Of a DNA stretch of 64,000 bases, positions 48,126 to 58,037 are shown piece by piece (within the stretch, counting starts at the first letter, position 1; the number at the start of each line of letters is the position of its first letter). Source of the DNA: Panonychus citri (Eukaryota; Arthropoda; Arachnida; Trombidiformes; Tetranychidae); the NCBI RefSeq assembly GCF_014898815.1, contig NW_026515543.1, positions 186,001 through 250,000 on the forward strand. The letters are read 5' to 3'. The notes beneath the pieces are model-generated. The model made no database searches. It had not been told where the DNA came from and saw nothing but the letters and a program-made list of their open reading frames with translations. A program made the position numbers and the translations under genes.

Positions 48126-48305
48126 ATCGAATTTAAATTTTTCATATTTTTCAATGAGTTGATATCTTTCATACAGAGAACTACCTTTTAAAGTGATAAA
48201 TACAGTCGTGAAAAATGAGTTTTGAATCATTTTTAGATCATCCGAGCTACTGACCAAAGCTAATTGATAATCTTTATCATCTCTGATAACACTTAATCTG
48301 TTCAC
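48090..48305 (-). pseudogene. Minus-strand coding remnant related to sequence at 52.2 kb
   Basis: A 71-codon minus-strand frame (MNRLSVIRDDKDYQLALVS ... KMIQNSFFTTVF ... EIYVIKKCSE). Its 3' end is duplicated at 52.2 kb, where the same strand reads LKFVSLKRIREDYI-stop. The NSFFTTVF stretch also recurs on the opposite strand at 48380-48415 as NSFFTTVY, just upstream of the IR-like gene, so this may be a fragment of a head-to-head chemoreceptor paralogue. Function unknown. Confidence 0.4.
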
Positions 48306-48476
48306 ATATTGATTGAAATTATCTTGAAAGATTTGATTGTTTAATCAGTTAATTTTACTCACTACTTTCGCGAATGATTAAAAAATCATTTGAAACTCAT
48401 TTTTCACGACTGTATATGAGATACTCCCAAGTGCAACTTTGTTTCCTCTGATATTCAGAATTTTCCAACATGCGAT

Positions 48477-49688
48477 ATGAATAAAACGGATCCATCGACA
48501 ATCATCTTTTGGGTTAGTCCATCGGCATTCTCAATATTGACAAATGAACAATATGGATCATTGGAAAAGTGTTTTCGTCGAACAGTCCAAACACTTTTCG
48601 ATTACAAGCAGCATTTCAATACAAATTATACGAACAATTTTCTGGAATCAGATATTCTTTTAAACACATTAGCTCATCTTCCTTCAAACAGCTCGGAAAT
48701 CTCACTATCAGTTCCTTTTGGTACAACGACTTGTGTACTCGCTCATACCATTCCCGATCGAATAGTAAGAACTGGATTCGCAAAATCGATATCATTCTTC
48801 TCGATAGATATATTCGCAGCTTTGTTTCCGTTATTGGTCATTTTCTGCTGGATTTTCACTGGTAAAAGTAAAAATTTCATCTATCATTCAATAGAAACTA
48901 TTTGGTTGAGTGTTTTACTAATTTTCAATCAGATAAATGTAAAACCATCATCGCGGAAGTTGAGGATGAAACTATCACAACATGGAGCTATTACATTCAT
49001 GGTAATTGTTTTCTCAATCAGTTTAATAAAAATCTTTTTCTCAGTCCACTTTTCGACTAAATTAACTGTGGCTAAAAGATATCCAAGGATACGATCGCTA
49101 GATCAGCTATCTTGGTGGGATGTGAAGGCTTTTGTCGCGAAAACTGGAATATGTCCATCAGTTTTAGCAAATTTACCGATATACGAAGATTATTTGAATA
49201 AAAGAGGCGACGAAACGGTTCTCAGAATGATGGGTGAATCTGCATCAGGAAGAGTTATTTTTCTTGCATCAATCAATGAAATTTCTCAATTAAAGACTAA
49301 ACTTTGTTACTATTACCCAAAGAAACGGTTACATGTAAGTAAACCGTATGCACATACGACAGTCTCATTACCCTTCTTGGTGATGAACATTTCACCGAGG
49401 AAAAAAAGTTTCATCAACAAATATTTTAGCAGAATAATGGAAATGGGTTTAGATGATATTCTTTGGCGATGTGACATTGAAAACGATAACAATCCCTCGG
49501 CTGGTGATTGGAGTTGCTCTTATCAAGATAATGGACGATTATCAGAATCAAAACCGATTCCATTAACTTTTATATCAACTTACACAATCTTTATGGTGAC
49601 AAGTTATTTCGTACTATTGGTTATGGTTTTCGCTGGCCCCTTAATTAAGTTTACAATTTTTCAGTTAAAGAAAACATTTGAATTGTGA
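48477..49688 (+). CDS. Divergent ionotropic receptor (IR-like) subunit
   Basis: Single frame, ATG 48477 to TGA 49688, 403 aa. A short extracellular part precedes TM1 (about residues 107-128, FFSIDIFAALFPLLVIFCWIF). A re-entrant pore segment follows (about 138-156, ETIWLSVLLIFNQINVKPSSRK: the IR 'W...l..q....p.S.R' pattern), then TM2 (172-190), a second ligand-binding lobe with paired Cys, and TM3 (about 366-390). This order is that of IR/iGluR subunits, ligand-gated cation channels used in chemosensation. At 403 aa it lacks most of the S1 lobe; the frame is open upstream to a possible acceptor (GATATTCAG, 48460), so 5' exons may be missing. Neighbours are a GR gene and duplicated DNA, consistent with a chemoreceptor cluster. 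Confidence 0.75.
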   Translation: MNKTDPSTIIFWVSPSAFSILTNEQYGSLEKCFRRTVQTLFDYKQHFNTNYTNNFLESDILLNTLAHLPSNSSEISLSVPFGTTTCVLAHTIPDRIVRTGFAKSISFFSIDIFAALFPLLVIFCWIFTGKSKNFIYHSIETIWLSVLLIFNQINVKPSSRKLRMKLSQHGAITFMVIVFSISLIKIFFSVHFSTKLTVAKRYPRIRSLDQLSWWDVKAFVAKTGICPSVLANLPIYEDYLNKRGDETVLRMMGESASGRVIFLASINEISQLKTKLCYYYPKKRLHVSKPYAHTTVSLPFLVMNISPRKKSFINKYFSRIMEMGLDDILWRCDIENDNNPSAGDWSCSYQDNGRLSESKPIPLTFISTYTIFMVTSYFVLLVMVFAGPLIKFTIFQLKKTFEL

Positions 49689-50550
49689 TAACTTTTAATG
49701 ACTGTGAGTTCGACCCTCATCCATGCAATCGATATCAATAGAACTATAAAGATTATTTCATTTTCTGTCCCTTTTTTCTGGACTCTCAGTTCAATGAGCG
49801 ATTAATATGAATGAATAAAGTTAAATTTATTAAATATCTAGTTATGATCAGATCTAATCCTCTAACTAATCATCATTATTCTTATCATGATATCAAGTAC
49901 CATAACCAAAAAATATTTTCAATCCTATGATTTACTTTCAATTACTACAGTAAATTCTGAGATAATGAGAATCTGTTCAAATCAAGTTTCCGTTGTAACC
50001 ATGACAACTGAGCTTTACTTTTGTTTTTTTGTTAATTAATCGATTTTCGAGAAATTTTATTTGAATTTTCTTGATTTGTATTATTCAAACTTCAAGTCAC
50101 AGTATCCTTTAGTGTCAAGACTATCCCTCTTAAGGTTTGAACCCGATGCAACTCCAGTATTCAATCAAGTATTATCAATTTTCAATTATCTTTACGTGGT
50201 TAATAATTAAATTTTCATTCATCGTCACGAAAATTCTGATAAACTTGAGGCTTCGAACTTTTCAGCGAGTATCGATCACACCATAAGAAATGCTTTAATA
50301 TCAATATCAATTGAATCATTTCGAACATTTTATCTTATTTTTCATCTAATTTGGATTCACGCACATATCGATTGAATATCAAAACAATTGATCGCTCACA
50401 TGTGGGAAAGTACATGTATTATTGTTTTATTGAATTTATAAATATTTTAGATTTTCTGAAGATATAAATATAGTTAAATTAGCCTATTGAACTTCAATCA
50501 ACAAGGTAATGTCTATGTGTTTAATAACTAATTTCTAATGTTGAGTGGAC

Positions 50551-52091
50551 ATGGTGAGATTTTTAAACCATTTTTTTACAAAATTCCAGCCTTATTTACT
50601 CAGAGGAATAGGATTACCTACTGATCCAGATAATGATGATACGATAAAAGATTCAGTGAGAACCCTTGAATGGTTTGCATATCGTCTTTTCATCACTCGT
50701 CGAGGACAAAGTCAACCTTTACATTTACCATTGCAATTCAAGTTTACTCTTTATAATATTTTCTGGCGTTTTTTCATAATCGTTCAAGCTATTCGACTAA
50801 CGAGTTTAGCTTTGATAGATGATCCAGTTCTCGCTTTGTATGCAGGCGATCCTATGGGTCGAGCGTCAAGTAAATCACAAATTCTTATTTTCCTCATGGT
50901 CTCAGCTGTATTCTGTGCACTGTTAAGAGAATACATTTTGTATCTTGAAGAGAAAGGAGCATTCACCATGCTTCGAGTTCTTGTTATGATTCGTGAAAAT
51001 GGCTTAAATGCTGAACAACTCAAGTTAACTAAAGAAAAGTTTAAAGTTTTTCGAGTAACATTTTACTTGCTTCTTATCAATTGGATTCGTATACTTTGGA
51101 TTGGAATAATAGTTTCACCTTTTTTCTTATTCGGGGCTCGATTAACTTATCCCGAAACTCTTGCGACCAAACCATTGATTGTTTCCGCTTTCTTTTGGAC
51201 TTTTACCGAAACGCTTGGACTCTGGGTTTTTCTTCTTGGTGTTTTTGGTACTGGGGCACATATTGTAATTCTAATGCCCTTATATTTCTGCCGACTTGCA
51301 AGTATCTCCGAGATAATTAAAAACTTTAACATTCGTTGTAAAGAAAACTATTCAAAAATTTCAATGCTATCGCTTCATACACTCAATTCAGAATTCATTG
51401 AATTTATGAATGAATATGGTTGGCTTAACGATAACCTAAAGTATCTTTATTTCAATATGCTCTTTGTGGTCTCATTCCTTTGTGATTTTGCCATCATCAT
51501 AGGACCGATATCATCGCGAACCGAGGTATTGGTCAAAAACGTCTTCGCATGTTTCGCTTGTTTAGGCCTTACTTTAGTCGGAGGTGCAGGTTATGTTGGT
51601 GGAGGTTTCATCGAAAAGGTAGTTTTTCATTTATTAATGATACATGTTCTTACTTTCAGATTGATGTATTTCATTTATTTACCAATATCATCACCACATA
51701 GATACATAAATTTCATGGCGATTATATAAAACTTTTATCTTACACCAATGTCCAAACTATCGAGGATATTCAGGAAAATTTGAAAGTTTGTATCTTATCT
51801 ATGATTAGACAATAATTAAAACAAATTGTCTGGAAATTTTTTACTTCTTTTCCAACTCAAGGGATTAGAGATTCTTTCTCGTATAATTGGCCCACATTCA
51901 GAAGTTACTGTTGGTGATTTTTATACCTTACAAAGGTCATTTATTATCTATGTGAGTATTAATGATAATACTATTCAGCCAAATTTTGACTATAAATTAA
52001 TACTAATTTATCATGATCTCATGAACAGTATACTTTGGAAAACATGAGCATGATCATGTTGTTGTATTGTAACTTACAATTCTTGCTTTGA
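50551..52091 (+). CDS. Gustatory receptor (GR family), three exons, 406 aa
   Basis: Exons are 50551-51618, 51862-51951 and 52029-52091. Donors are AAAG|GTAGTT and TAT|GTGAGT, acceptors ACTCAAG and GAACAG, all phase 0. Exon 1 encodes an intracellular N-terminus (MVRFLNHFFTKF...RGIGLPTDPDN) and most of the hydrophobic helices. Exon 2 (GLEILSRIIGPHSEVTVGDFYTLQRSFIIY) and exon 3 (YTLENMSMIMLLYCNLQFLL) form the typical GR ending, in which two short 3' exons carry the last helix. At 406 aa with about seven TM helices it fits arthropod GRs, which act as ligand-gated channels in taste neurons. The start is the first in-frame ATG. The final TYhhhhhQF signature is diverged, as is common in mite GRs. 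Confidence 0.82.
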
Positions 52092-52123
52092 TGTATTCGA
52101 GATGTAAGTCAATATATTTAATT

Positions 52124-52256
52124 GATATTGTTACTATTGATTGAATTGTATTGATAAAAAAAGTTCATTTTTCAATAAAAATGATAAGGCCTCATTATTA
52201 ATTTCTTGTCAATTATTAAATATAATCTTCTCGAATTCTCTTTAATGACACAAATT
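52124..52256. repeat. Duplicated segment, copy 2
   Basis: Direct, diverged copy of 47987-48125, lying just after the GR stop codon. Confidence 0.7.
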
Positions 52257-53322
52257 TTAAGTTACAGTCTGTCGAACCAAAAAGAAACCACCTGAACCGA
52301 ACAAGAGACTAGAAAATTTCATTACAATCCGATCCTGGCTGGGATTTTGTGATATTTTCGAGATAATCTTACTGGAAAAGAAAATGGATTATCGTTAGAA
52401 TGAAATATTTCATATCCAAATATCGATAAATGATTTTACCTGCATAATGGTCACATGTCGATTTACTAAAGTCCCCAAACGGCATCTTTACTCTCATGAG
52501 CTGTGCCCTGTATGCAAAGTGAATTAAATTGTATCTTTACAAATGTCGAGTTGATTGGAAAGCAATTAATCTTTACAATTAAATCATATTACTAATCATC
52601 AATTATCACCAATGATAAATGTTAATTGTTAGGTCGTTAATTAAGGTGAGAGATCTCTTTCGCCAAAGTGTTTATCATTTGAACGCCCTAGTTGAACAAT
52701 TAAATCAATGTGACATGTAATTGTCACACTAATAATAGTTAATTCAAATGTTTAAAATGGCAGTTAATCAACTAATTGATGGTAGCAAAGAGAGAGAATC
52801 AGTAAACAATTAATGTTTACTTTAATCCAATAGATCAATAAGAAAAAAAATCTTAATCACAACAATTTATCAAATGTTAATCATAATAAAAGTCGATGCA
52901 ATTAACGTTAAGCTAACAATCTAAATCGCAATTAACTTTCTTATCTCAATCTCCTTAAGTCTTTGGGTGTTTAGAATAACAAAAAGTTACGATAATTAAC
53001 AATAACAACTAATCATGAATGATGACAATTTAAGAGTTAATTATCCACTAATTGTTATCATAGTTAAGATGAAGATTAATTTGTTGGTTTCTCCACTTGA
53101 AAGTAAAACAAGTTGATTAAGAAAAAGAAGTGAAAAAGTTGAACCGAAATTTTTCATTTCTCTTTGAATCTCCAAACAAGTTACATCAACTTTTCTTTTA
53201 CTTTTTCTCTTCTTCTTTCAAATCTAATTTTCTAATTTAACCTTTAATTTAATTCTTTCCAATTAATCTGATTAACCATCTTTCTATTGTTGATTGTAAG
53301 AGTTTAATTGTAATCAAAGAAA
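52257..53322. other. Intergenic AT-rich DNA
   Basis: No supported coding region; presumably holds the promoter of the secreted-protein gene at 53323. Confidence 0.55.
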
Positions 53323-55135
53323 ATGATTAAATCAACCGGATTCCTGATTCTCTCTTTGTTTATATTTGCTTCTTTGGCCAATCTCTCAAGCGGGGTGAGT
53401 CCTTTTGTTTACCTTTTTGGAGATTTACATTTTTCCTCTTAAATCAATTTTTCACCTCACAATTTGGTAAATTAAATTAATTACTAATTCCCAAGAGACT
53501 GTCCATTTGATTACCTTTGATTTGTGACCTTTGTGACCTTTCAAATGTTTGAATTTCTTTGTTTTTTTTTCTGGTTGTTACATTTACTCCCATTGAGAAA
53601 ACCGTTTTCATCTTTTGACTTGTTTTCCCTTTCTCTTTGTTTGGTTCAATGTTTTTCTATACAAAAAAATAAGAGAAGAAAAAAATTATCTACCTGTTGA
53701 TTGTTGGAGATAATTGTTGGTATATTTAAATTGTTTAAACCTTGATAATGAAAGCTAATTATCTAAGGTAAGTTAGATAGAGACTATCGTTTGTTTTACT
53801 GGCTCTTTACCTGAGTTTTTCTGGTAATTCTGGTTTTCCATTTTGTTAGATCAATGTAATTATCTGGTTTTGGGTTTTCTCTCTCTCTCTCTCCTTGTAT
53901 CTCCTCACTATTGATTGTTTAAGTTAATCAATTGTTAATTTTGATTATCTCTCTTATCATAGACTCAATCTGAGAAATATTGTTGTGTACAATGAGAAAG
54001 TAATCAAATTGATTAAGAATATCTAATTGTTTAGAGAGTGACTTTCCAATCAATTAGCTTATCTTCATCAGATGATTTTACTATTTCTCTCATATATGTT
54101 ATACGGATTAATCTTCACATTTTAATTAATCAAGATAAATATAATGAACATGCAAGTAATTAATAGATAAACAAGATTTTATCATTTATTTACCATTAAT
54201 TTGGTTTCTAGATTCAATGAATAACAGATCAATTTGGTATCTTAATCTTTTATTAATCCACCGGTATTAAGATTTAGACTTACAAATTGTAAGTTACAAT
54301 TGATATTCTTGTAATCCATTAATCTGTTTGAAAAATTGATTTAACTTGTTACTTATTTCATCAAGACAAGATCATAATTCTGAGTTTCATGATGAAAGTA
54401 GATAATCAGTCATTAACCGTTTATAAGATTAGGTGATTTGATTATAACCAAGAAACGATTAACTTTCTTTCATTGAATGAAAAGTAATATTTTTTTTTCT
54501 TCATCTTCTCTTACCTTTCAGAACGAAATTGATTTGAATGAAAAAAATCAACGCGATTCCAAGAAGGAGGATAAACATGAGTACTATTTAAATCGTCATG
54601 TTGACCATCCTGATGTTGACGCTGAAACCATTCAGAAACATGGTGCCTCCTTGGAAGATGCTAAAATGCAAGCTGATGGCCTTTTGGAGCCCAAGGGTAA
54701 AAAGGTCAAGGTAGCGGGTGAGAAAGCGGAAGATTCTGAATCTAAACTACAAGAAATGATCCATGGAGAGGAAAAGCAACACCAACGACGACACCATAGG
54801 CATGAGGTTAAAGGTCACAAGAAGAGTGAAGGATCTATGGAGTCTGAGGAAAGTTTCAAGAAAGAGGTGACCAAGGAAAAGAAGTCAAATAAAAATCGTA
54901 AAACGATTAAATCAAATAATGATGAATCTTTGAAATCGGAAGAGGTGAAAGTCGATAGTTCCAAAGACACTGAGAATGTTAAAACACCGGTGGTAAAAGA
55001 GCCCATGATAAAAGGAGAAAAGGTCACAAACATAGTGCCTCAGGTCACAAGAATAGGAAACATGGAGGTAAAAAGTCACATAAGCCATTAAAGGAAAAGA
55101 AGGATAAAAAAATGAATAAAACTAATCACAATTAG
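53323..55135 (+). CDS. Secreted Lys/Glu/His-rich protein, two exons, likely C-terminal frameshift
   Basis: Exon 1, 53323-53394, encodes a signal peptide (MIKSTGFLILSLFIFASLANLSSG) ending at GGG|GTGAGT, phase 0. Exon 2 starts at 54523 after CTTTCAG. The mature protein is low-complexity and charged (Lys, Glu, His, Ser), with ETIQKHGASLEDAKMQADGLLEPKGKK near the start and a His-rich stretch. The annotated frame ends at 55091 with an unrelated-looking tail (VTNIVPQVTRI). A second frame from about 54985 to TAG 55133-55135 continues the Lys/His/Gly style (GHKHSASGHK..., GGKKSHKPLK). A 1-nt change at the A4 run 54981-54984 would explain this. Role unknown; it could be a matrix, silk-associated or saliva protein. 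Confidence 0.65.
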
Positions 55136-55975
55136 ATCAAGAAATTGTTGATCATTATCTTGAAATTGATACAATTTAAAGATTTTGATGAGCAAAATTT
55201 TTTGTCAATACAATTGAAATGATGATAATCAATTGATATCTAAATTGTGATCAACAATCAACATTACAAACCTCATACTCTTATGTTCAACAATTACAAT
55301 TTATTAGAAACAATATTTAATCACCATGATGATCAAGTTAAATCACCCAAATTGATAAATGGGAGAAAGCAAAGGACCAAACACAATTAGTTGAAAGTAT
55401 TAATCAAATCAATTTAATTGTTTTCAATTTCAATTGGTTATCTTTTTCAATCAATGGACCAATTTTTTTGATTATAATTATACTTTCCAATTTATCTTTG
55501 TATTACTAACTTAAATAGCATATCAATTTAAATACAATTACTAATATTTTGTATCTTTTTAATTGTAATAATCAATGAAACTATTTAATTTTGTATAAGT
55601 TAAAACTTTAACTTTAATTGTAAACTCATCAAATACCAATCAATATAATTAAAATATTTTCCCACCGATTAAGTTTAAATTTGTTATAACTAAATTACTC
55701 GGAAATGATTCACACCCAAAGTGATCAATTGATTGTCCCATGTCAACAATTAATCGTTTAAATGTAACCTTGATCTTGGTAAAAGTAAACACATTAATCA
55801 CAATCAATCATCTAAATGAATTAAACAATTTAGGGAAAAAAAGAGTAAAAATTAATCATAATCATTGAATCAACGATTGGTCAGTAAGTGAACAATTAAA
55901 TTATAACCTAATGGTCAATCTGGAATGGTCAATCCAATTCGTTGATCACTTTCAATTTTGAAAAGTCAGGACAAG
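55136..55975. other. Intergenic AT-rich DNA
   Basis: Holds the 3' region of the secreted-protein gene and the promoter of the DEG/ENaC gene; no further coding region seen. Confidence 0.55.
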
Positions 55976-57376
55976 ATGTTGTGGTTAACCAAATCTCTGG
56001 CAATTAAAGGAATCAAGTTAATTTGTTTCATTGGATGTTTCTTTCATGTCTATTTGATTACTGATCAATTTTTACAATTTAAAGTTGAAACTTCAGTTAA
56101 ATTCATTTACCCTGAGGTAACAATTGTCCCTGATTTAGATTTGAAACTTCAACTTCCCTTTGCGATCGATATGAAAAAACTATGTAACAATAGAAATCAC
56201 CTATTAGCTATTGATAGCTTTTTATCTCAACAAATCGGGTCGGAAAAAGTGGCCTCAATGAACGTGACGGAAAAATGTTCAACTCTATTTCATTATCCAA
56301 ACTGTTTTACTCATTCATTAACACCTTTACTCACCTTAGACTTTGAGAATCTCCTTATCTCACCTGAAACTTGGATTGATAATATTACCCTGCAAGGATT
56401 TCCAGGTAATTTATTGGCCAACGGGATTTGTAAGGCTCGAAACTTTTTGACCTCAAATGGAGTTCACATTAGGATAAGTTGTAAAAATGGAAAAGGTGAA
56501 CCAATTAGCCTGTTAACCAGGGGAATGTTAATCAATCATGAAGGTTACATGATCGTTAAGTTGAATTTCAATTCTCAAATTATCTTACGATTAATTGCTC
56601 CGGGAACACCGTTATTGTCCACTGGTTCATCGGCTAAGGTCATTTATGGTCGACGGGGAAAAGTGGGGAAATATTTTATCAACAATCATCGGACTGTTAT
56701 CAAATATCTCGAGGAACCTTATGAGACCAAATGTTCTAATTATTTTCGCAAAAAAGTTCTAGTCGAATGTATCAACTCATATCTGACCAATCAACCTAAT
56801 CCTGGATTATTTCATAAATCGGTGGTCAAGATTGAATCATCTTCTTTAGCTAAAAGCTACAATGCTAATCTCTCATTTATACCTTCTAACGATGAAAGAA
56901 TAGTTAATCTTAATCATCATGGTAATCGATACATTTCCAAATGCTTAAATTCAGTTAAACAATTAGAATGTTATAAAATATTATATGATACTGATTCTGA
57001 ATCAATTTTTGATCCAACTCCAGTTAATTCAACTGACCAAATGATAATTATTCTTGCCCCTTCAATTGAACCGGACATTCATTATTCATCTTATCCTTTT
57101 ATATCGATTAGTTCATATATTATTTACATTGGTTCAATATTATCTACTTGGTTTGGAATCTCAATACTTGATAGATTACAATTAGCTCTTAATTTAACTC
57201 AACAATTAGATAGCATAGTCAATTCAGTTAAGAGTAAACTTGTTACCTTACAAGAAAATGGATCGATTAAAATTATTTCGCTAATTGAAAACTCTAATAA
57301 TTCACAGTCAATCAAATTACCGTTATTTCGTTTATCAAAAAGAGGCCAACAACAATTAGAATCTAATTCCAGCTAA
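55976..57376 (+). CDS. DEG/ENaC (pickpocket-like) sodium channel subunit, intronless, 466 aa
   Basis: Single frame from ATG 55976 to TAA 57376. TM1 is at about residues 13-33 (LICFIGCFFHVYLITDQFL), followed by the usual post-TM1 strand (FKVETSVKFIYPEVTIVPDLDLK...LPFA). The extracellular domain has Cys residues and N-glycosylation sites. TM2 is at about 376-400 (YIIYIGSILSTWFGISILD) with the G-x-S selectivity filter as GIS. These are hallmarks of trimeric degenerin/ENaC cation channels, used in mechanosensation, chemosensation or peptide gating. It is at the short end of the family (usually 450-700 aa) and its Cys-rich finger domain is reduced. Intronless members are typical of expanded mite DEG/ENaC families. 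An in-frame TTG six codons upstream is not used. Confidence 0.82.
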   Translation: MLWLTKSLAIKGIKLICFIGCFFHVYLITDQFLQFKVETSVKFIYPEVTIVPDLDLKLQLPFAIDMKKLCNNRNHLLAIDSFLSQQIGSEKVASMNVTEKCSTLFHYPNCFTHSLTPLLTLDFENLLISPETWIDNITLQGFPGNLLANGICKARNFLTSNGVHIRISCKNGKGEPISLLTRGMLINHEGYMIVKLNFNSQIILRLIAPGTPLLSTGSSAKVIYGRRGKVGKYFINNHRTVIKYLEEPYETKCSNYFRKKVLVECINSYLTNQPNPGLFHKSVVKIESSSLAKSYNANLSFIPSNDERIVNLNHHGNRYISKCLNSVKQLECYKILYDTDSESIFDPTPVNSTDQMIIILAPSIEPDIHYSSYPFISISSYIIYIGSILSTWFGISILDRLQLALNLTQQLDSIVNSVKSKLVTLQENGSIKIISLIENSNNSQSIKLPLFRLSKRGQQQLESNSS

Positions 57377-58037
57377 TTAACTTTAATTGTAATATTTTCC
57401 ACATTCAATCATTCATCGTTTCAATTTGTTTTTAAGATTTTCACCTAAAAGAATTAAAAAATTTAAAATTACATCTTAAAGACTATAAATCAATTCAATT
57501 GATTGGGAAAAAAAAATTCTCTTTCACTCAACTAATTGTTTGAAAATAATTCAATTTAATAAAAATCTTAAATTGTTACAATTAAAAAAAGAAAAAAGAA
57601 AAAATTTTCAGCGCCATCTAGTGAGTAGAATTAAAGTTAAATTGTCATCGGTTTTTTTGAGATTTTTTTGTTTTGATTTTATTGTCTTGTCTTCAGATCA
57701 TTTCAAGTTGATGTGACTTTTAATTGTTTAAACTAATTGAATAATTAAATTTTAATTTGTCAACCAATTAGATTATGTGTTATTTATTCGTTTAAACGGT
57801 CTTTAGTTTTAATAATTCTCTCAATTGTAACCAATTAAATTAACCCAATAAGTTGAGAAATTTGGTAAACATAAAAAAAGGAACACATTGTTTTCTAACT
57901 TGAATGTGATCAACTTTTCTTTCAATTTGCTTAATCAGTTTACTATTGTGATTATTACTCTTTTTTTTTAATCTGTGTTGTATTTTTACAAAAGTTAATT
58001 AGTCAAATTTTTTACACAATCAACTATTTAATTAAAT
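57377..58037. other. Intergenic region upstream of APC7
   Basis: AT-rich with one GC-richer motif at 57611-57624, listed separately. Confidence 0.6.
57611..57624. promoter_or_regulatory. CTCF-like motif GCGCCATCTAGTGA
   Basis: Matches the reverse-complement CTCF core (GCGCC-x-y-CT-r-s-TGG) except at the last position. It lies about 415 bp upstream of the APC7 start in otherwise AT-rich DNA. Binding is inferred from the motif only. Confidence 0.4.

Noticed and set aside
54815..55033. Minus-strand Ser/Phe/Leu-rich frame
   Set aside because: Antisense shadow of the Lys/Glu-rich secreted-protein gene.
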